A stretch of 8,695 nt of DNA from Acidobacteriota bacterium (GTDB lineage: Bacteria > Acidobacteriota > Terriglobia > Terriglobales > Acidobacteriaceae), in the NCBI GenBank assembly GCA_003225515.1, contig QIAK01000425.1:1-8695 (forward strand), given 5' to 3'. The notes under the pieces were generated by a model. That model searched no databases and was not told where the DNA came from. It was given only the letters and a program-made list of their open reading frames with translations. This document shows positions 6,870 through 8,695 of this stretch, piece by piece. Position 1 is the first letter of the stretch. Every line of letters begins with the position of its first letter. The position numbers were made by a program, and so were the translations under genes.

Positions 6870-6904
6870 ACCCCGCGCCGGCATTGGGGAACAGAACGAC
6901 CCTC
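6861..6904. repeat. Nested inverted repeat in the divergent intergenic region
   Basis: The arms GAGGGTC (6861-6867) and GACCCTC (6898-6904) are perfect 7-bp complements 30 bp apart. Inside them a second pair, CCCC (6871-6874) and GGGG (6886-6889), also pairs. The left arm overlaps the predicted leftward -35 box. It may be an operator or a DNA cruciform-type site, or chance in GC-rich DNA. Confidence 0.35.
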
Positions 6905-6924
6905 GCCCAATTCTTGCGGCTATT

Positions 6925-6940
6925 GTGCAAACTACTGCAC
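6925..6940. promoter_or_regulatory. Operator-like dyad upstream of the rightward promoter
   Basis: GTGCA (6925-6929) and TGCAC (6936-6940) form a perfect 5-6-5 dyad ending one base before the -35 box of the rightward promoter. Its centre lies near -45 relative to the predicted start site, a position used by activators that touch RNA polymerase. The spacing resembles sites of helix-turn-helix dimers such as the CRP/FNR family, but the half-site is not the CRP one; no regulator can be named. Confidence 0.35.
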
Positions 6941-6941
6941 G

Positions 6942-6971
6942 TTGACATTGATAACGATCACGTCCTATAGT
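6942..6971 (+). promoter_or_regulatory. Near-consensus sigma-70 promoter of the propeller gene
   Basis: A perfect -35 box TTGACA (6942-6947), an 18-bp spacer and TATAGT (6966-6971, five of six matches to TATAAT). Transcription should start near 6978, leaving an untranslated leader of about 75 nt before the TTG start at 7053. This is the strongest promoter match in the window. Confidence 0.7.
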
Positions 6972-7040
6972 TCTCCACCGCGAACGTTCAGACAGTAAAT
7001 CAACACGCACGGATGTACCCCTGCAAAACCCTAAGCCTTT

Positions 7041-7047
7041 AAGGAGG
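7041..7047 (+). promoter_or_regulatory. Ribosome binding site deciding the TTG start
   Basis: AAGGAGG lies five bases before the TTG at 7053, a full-strength Shine-Dalgarno. It supports the rare TTG as the true start, in agreement with the signal peptide that begins directly there. Confidence 0.8.
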
Positions 7048-7052
7048 CCCTC

Positions 7053-8513
7053 TTGACGAAGACCCTAGTCGTTTTATCGCTGCTTGCGGTTACAACGCTC
7101 GCAAGCGGCCAGAGCAACTCGCCACTGCCCAAATCCCCAGTTTCCACGGGTGTTTTAATGGCTCGCGCCGTCCGCGCGGGTAAGGTTCAGTTACGTGGTT
7201 CTGTGCTATCAGACATCGCCCCGCCGCTGACTTGTTCTCCAGCGCCCTGCGCGTTGCCAAATCAAAACGCTTCGAAAAGTTCGGTTTTAGCGAACGAGAC
7301 CCCAGTGGTTGTGAATCCTCTCAACTCCCAACAGATCCTGACCGGCGCAAATGATTATGCCTGCGCCAACGTCCAGGGCTTCTATGCCTCCAGCGACGGA
7401 GGGACCACGTGGAAGCGGACCTGCCTGAATGCTCTCGCCGGCGATTTCGGCGAAGGCGATCCCGGCGTTGCATATGATCTGAACGGAAAAGCCTACATCA
7501 CTGGTATCGATGCCAACCACGGCATCGTGATGGAAACTTCCACCGACAACGGCACCACTTGGAGTCCTGTGAAGTTGGCCGTCGGCCCATACTTCTCCGG
7601 TGGCTTGACTGACAAACCGTGGCTGGAAATTGACACGAACCGCACCAGCCCTCGCGCCAATGCAATCTACATCTCTGTAACCCAGTTCGATTCCTCTGAA
7701 ACAAACATCGTACCCACGGTCTCGCACTCCACTGACGGAGGCACAACCTGGGTAACCAAGCAGGTCGATACAACGCAGGTATACCCCAACGTTGACCAGT
7801 TTAGTGATCTCGCAATCGGACGTGACGGAACTGTCTACGTGAGTTGGATGCGCTGCACCGCCAACGGTCCCTCAGGAGACTGCGGTGGAACTATCTCGAC
7901 AATGTACTGGGCCAAGTCGACCGATGGCGGCAATACTTGGACCTCCCCTGCCAAGATCACCACTGCAAAACTCGCTCCCGATCCGGGCTTCTGCTGCTTC
8001 TACGGCTCTCTGCCCAACACCAGCGAACGCGTCAGCAACATTCCGGCTATCGCGATCGATAACTACGGCAGCCACCCAGGCAACCTGTACGTTACTTACT
8101 ACAATTGGACCGGATCTCAGATGAAGGCCTATGTGGCTGTTTCCACCGATGGCGGAGCCACCTGGTCCGCAAAGGCTGTAGCTCCCGCTACCGCAACCAA
8201 CGACCAATTCTTTCCCTGGGTTAACGTCTCCAGGAATGGCGTCGTAGGTGTGAGCTGGATGGATCGGCGCGATGATCCAGCGAACATCAACTACGAAGCG
8301 TTCTCCGCAGTGTCCGTCAATGGTGGAGCATCGTACGGCACAAACCTGAAACTTTCGGCCGCAGCATCCGACCCGTTCAATGATGGGTTTGGTGGCTTCT
8401 TCATTGGCGACTACACGGGTAACGCCTGGGCAGGTACTAAGTTGTACGTCGTTTATACCGACACCACCACAGGCATTGACCAGGACTTCCTCACGGGTGA
8501 GAAGGTCCGCTAA
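7053..8513 (+). CDS. Secreted Asp-box (BNR/sialidase-like) beta-propeller protein
   Basis: A 486-residue exported protein. Residues 1-19 or 20 form a signal peptide (MTK, hydrophobic core, ASGQ). After a short linker the chain carries five Asp-boxes of the form S-x-D-x-G-x-T-W: 113-120, 163-170, 226-233, 289-296 and 364-371, and a degenerate sixth at 421-428 (SVNGGASY). Asp-boxes sit in the turns of beta-propeller blades, so a six-bladed propeller covering about 80-480 is likely. Such folds occur in sialidases, other glycosidases and non-enzymatic binding proteins. I do not see the N-terminal (F/Y)RIP motif of classical sialidases, so enzymatic activity and substrate are unknown. Eight Cys residues (61, 66, 104, 124, 268, 277, 314, 315) would suit disulfides in an exported protein. 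It has its own strong promoter, a TTG start with a strong ribosome site and a terminator 19 nt after the stop, so it is probably a single-gene transcript. Confidence 0.9.
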   Translation: MTKTLVVLSLLAVTTLASGQSNSPLPKSPVSTGVLMARAVRAGKVQLRGSVLSDIAPPLTCSPAPCALPNQNASKSSVLANETPVVVNPLNSQQILTGANDYACANVQGFYASSDGGTTWKRTCLNALAGDFGEGDPGVAYDLNGKAYITGIDANHGIVMETSTDNGTTWSPVKLAVGPYFSGGLTDKPWLEIDTNRTSPRANAIYISVTQFDSSETNIVPTVSHSTDGGTTWVTKQVDTTQVYPNVDQFSDLAIGRDGTVYVSWMRCTANGPSGDCGGTISTMYWAKSTDGGNTWTSPAKITTAKLAPDPGFCCFYGSLPNTSERVSNIPAIAIDNYGSHPGNLYVTYYNWTGSQMKAYVAVSTDGGATWSAKAVAPATATNDQFFPWVNVSRNGVVGVSWMDRRDDPANINYEAFSAVSVNGGASYGTNLKLSAAASDPFNDGFGGFFIGDYTGNAWAGTKLYVVYTDTTTGIDQDFLTGEKVR

Positions 8514-8532
8514 CCTCGAACGAATATAGGAA

Positions 8533-8568
8533 TGGGGGCAGCCTTCAACGGGCTGCCCCCAACCTTTT
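8533..8568 (+). terminator. Intrinsic terminator of the propeller gene
   Basis: An 11-bp perfect stem (TGGGGGCAGCC at 8533-8543, GGCTGCCCCCA at 8551-8561) with a 7-base loop, followed after three bases by TTTT (8565-8568). It starts 19 nt after the stop codon. The T-tract is short, but the stem is very GC-rich. Confidence 0.85.
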
Positions 8569-8695
8569 CCATAACATTTTCCGCCCCTTCTCCTTCGCAA
8601 GGTTCGACCACTTTAGTAATCTCGCACTCGCGAAGGTCCCACTCCATAATGCTGCAATGGCGTTAAGTCAAGTGTTTGTTGGTTTTCTGCAGTCG
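8569..8695. other. Right-end region without a recognisable gene
   Basis: No open frame with a ribosome site, no tRNA-like fold and no clear promoter is visible. The only structure noticed is a 7-bp inverted repeat, CCTTCGC (8592-8598) and GCGAAGG (8630-8636), 31 bp apart. Confidence 0.5.

Noticed and set aside
6982..6989. Palindrome GAACGTTC just after the predicted rightward start site
   Set aside because: It lacks the spacer of a Bacillus-type LexA box, and an 8-bp palindrome is easily found by chance.
7872..8600. Minus-strand open frame opposite the propeller gene
   Set aside because: It is antisense to the Asp-box gene, passes through its terminator hairpin, and shows no protein-like features of its own.
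8592..8636. Inverted repeat CCTTCGC/GCGAAGG near the right end
   Set aside because: Seven base pairs with a 31-bp loop, no tail and no neighbouring gene visible; too weak to interpret.

Overview
The window looks like chromosomal DNA from an Acidobacteriota bacterium, probably of the Terriglobia/Koribacter type. The grounds are indirect: a Gram-negative-type AsmA-family gene, secreted proteins with Ala/Pro/Gln-rich linkers, GTG and TTG starts, and a palindromic intergenic element of a kind I recall as dispersed in acidobacterial genomes. No rRNA or marker gene settles the taxonomy.

Layout. From 6802 down to 1 there is a leftward (minus-strand) run of six genes: a 531-residue secreted TPR protein (6802-5207), a 296-residue secreted TPR protein (5101-4211), ribonuclease III rnc (4126-3305), two consecutive signal peptidase I genes (3299-2418 and 2325-1522), and the first 497 codons of an AsmA-family protein that runs off the left edge (1493-1). 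The AsmA gene starts at GTG and has no stop in the window, so it is easy to overlook. A 250-bp divergent intergenic region (6803-7052) carries a near-consensus rightward sigma-70 promoter, a plausible leftward promoter and two dyads. To its right, on the plus strand, lies a secreted 486-residue beta-propeller protein with five Asp-boxes (7053-8513), followed by a clear intrinsic terminator (8533-8568). The last 127 bases hold no recognisable gene.

How the genes may work together. rnc and the first signal peptidase gene are separated by only 5 nt and the signal peptidase/AsmA junction by 28 nt, so rnc-lepB-lepB-asmA is probably one transcript serving RNA processing, removal of export signals and envelope biogenesis. 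The two TPR genes upstream have the same orientation but gaps of 84 and 105 nt, so they may be co-transcribed or have their own promoters. Both encode exported proteins, as does the divergent propeller gene, so the locus has a strong export and envelope theme.

Nothing here is clearly a new defence or mobile system. The observations most worth checking are the diverged tandem signal peptidases with a palindromic repeat between them, the His substitution in a conserved box of the second signal peptidase, an HxxxH motif in the large TPR protein, and the architecture of the divergent promoter region.
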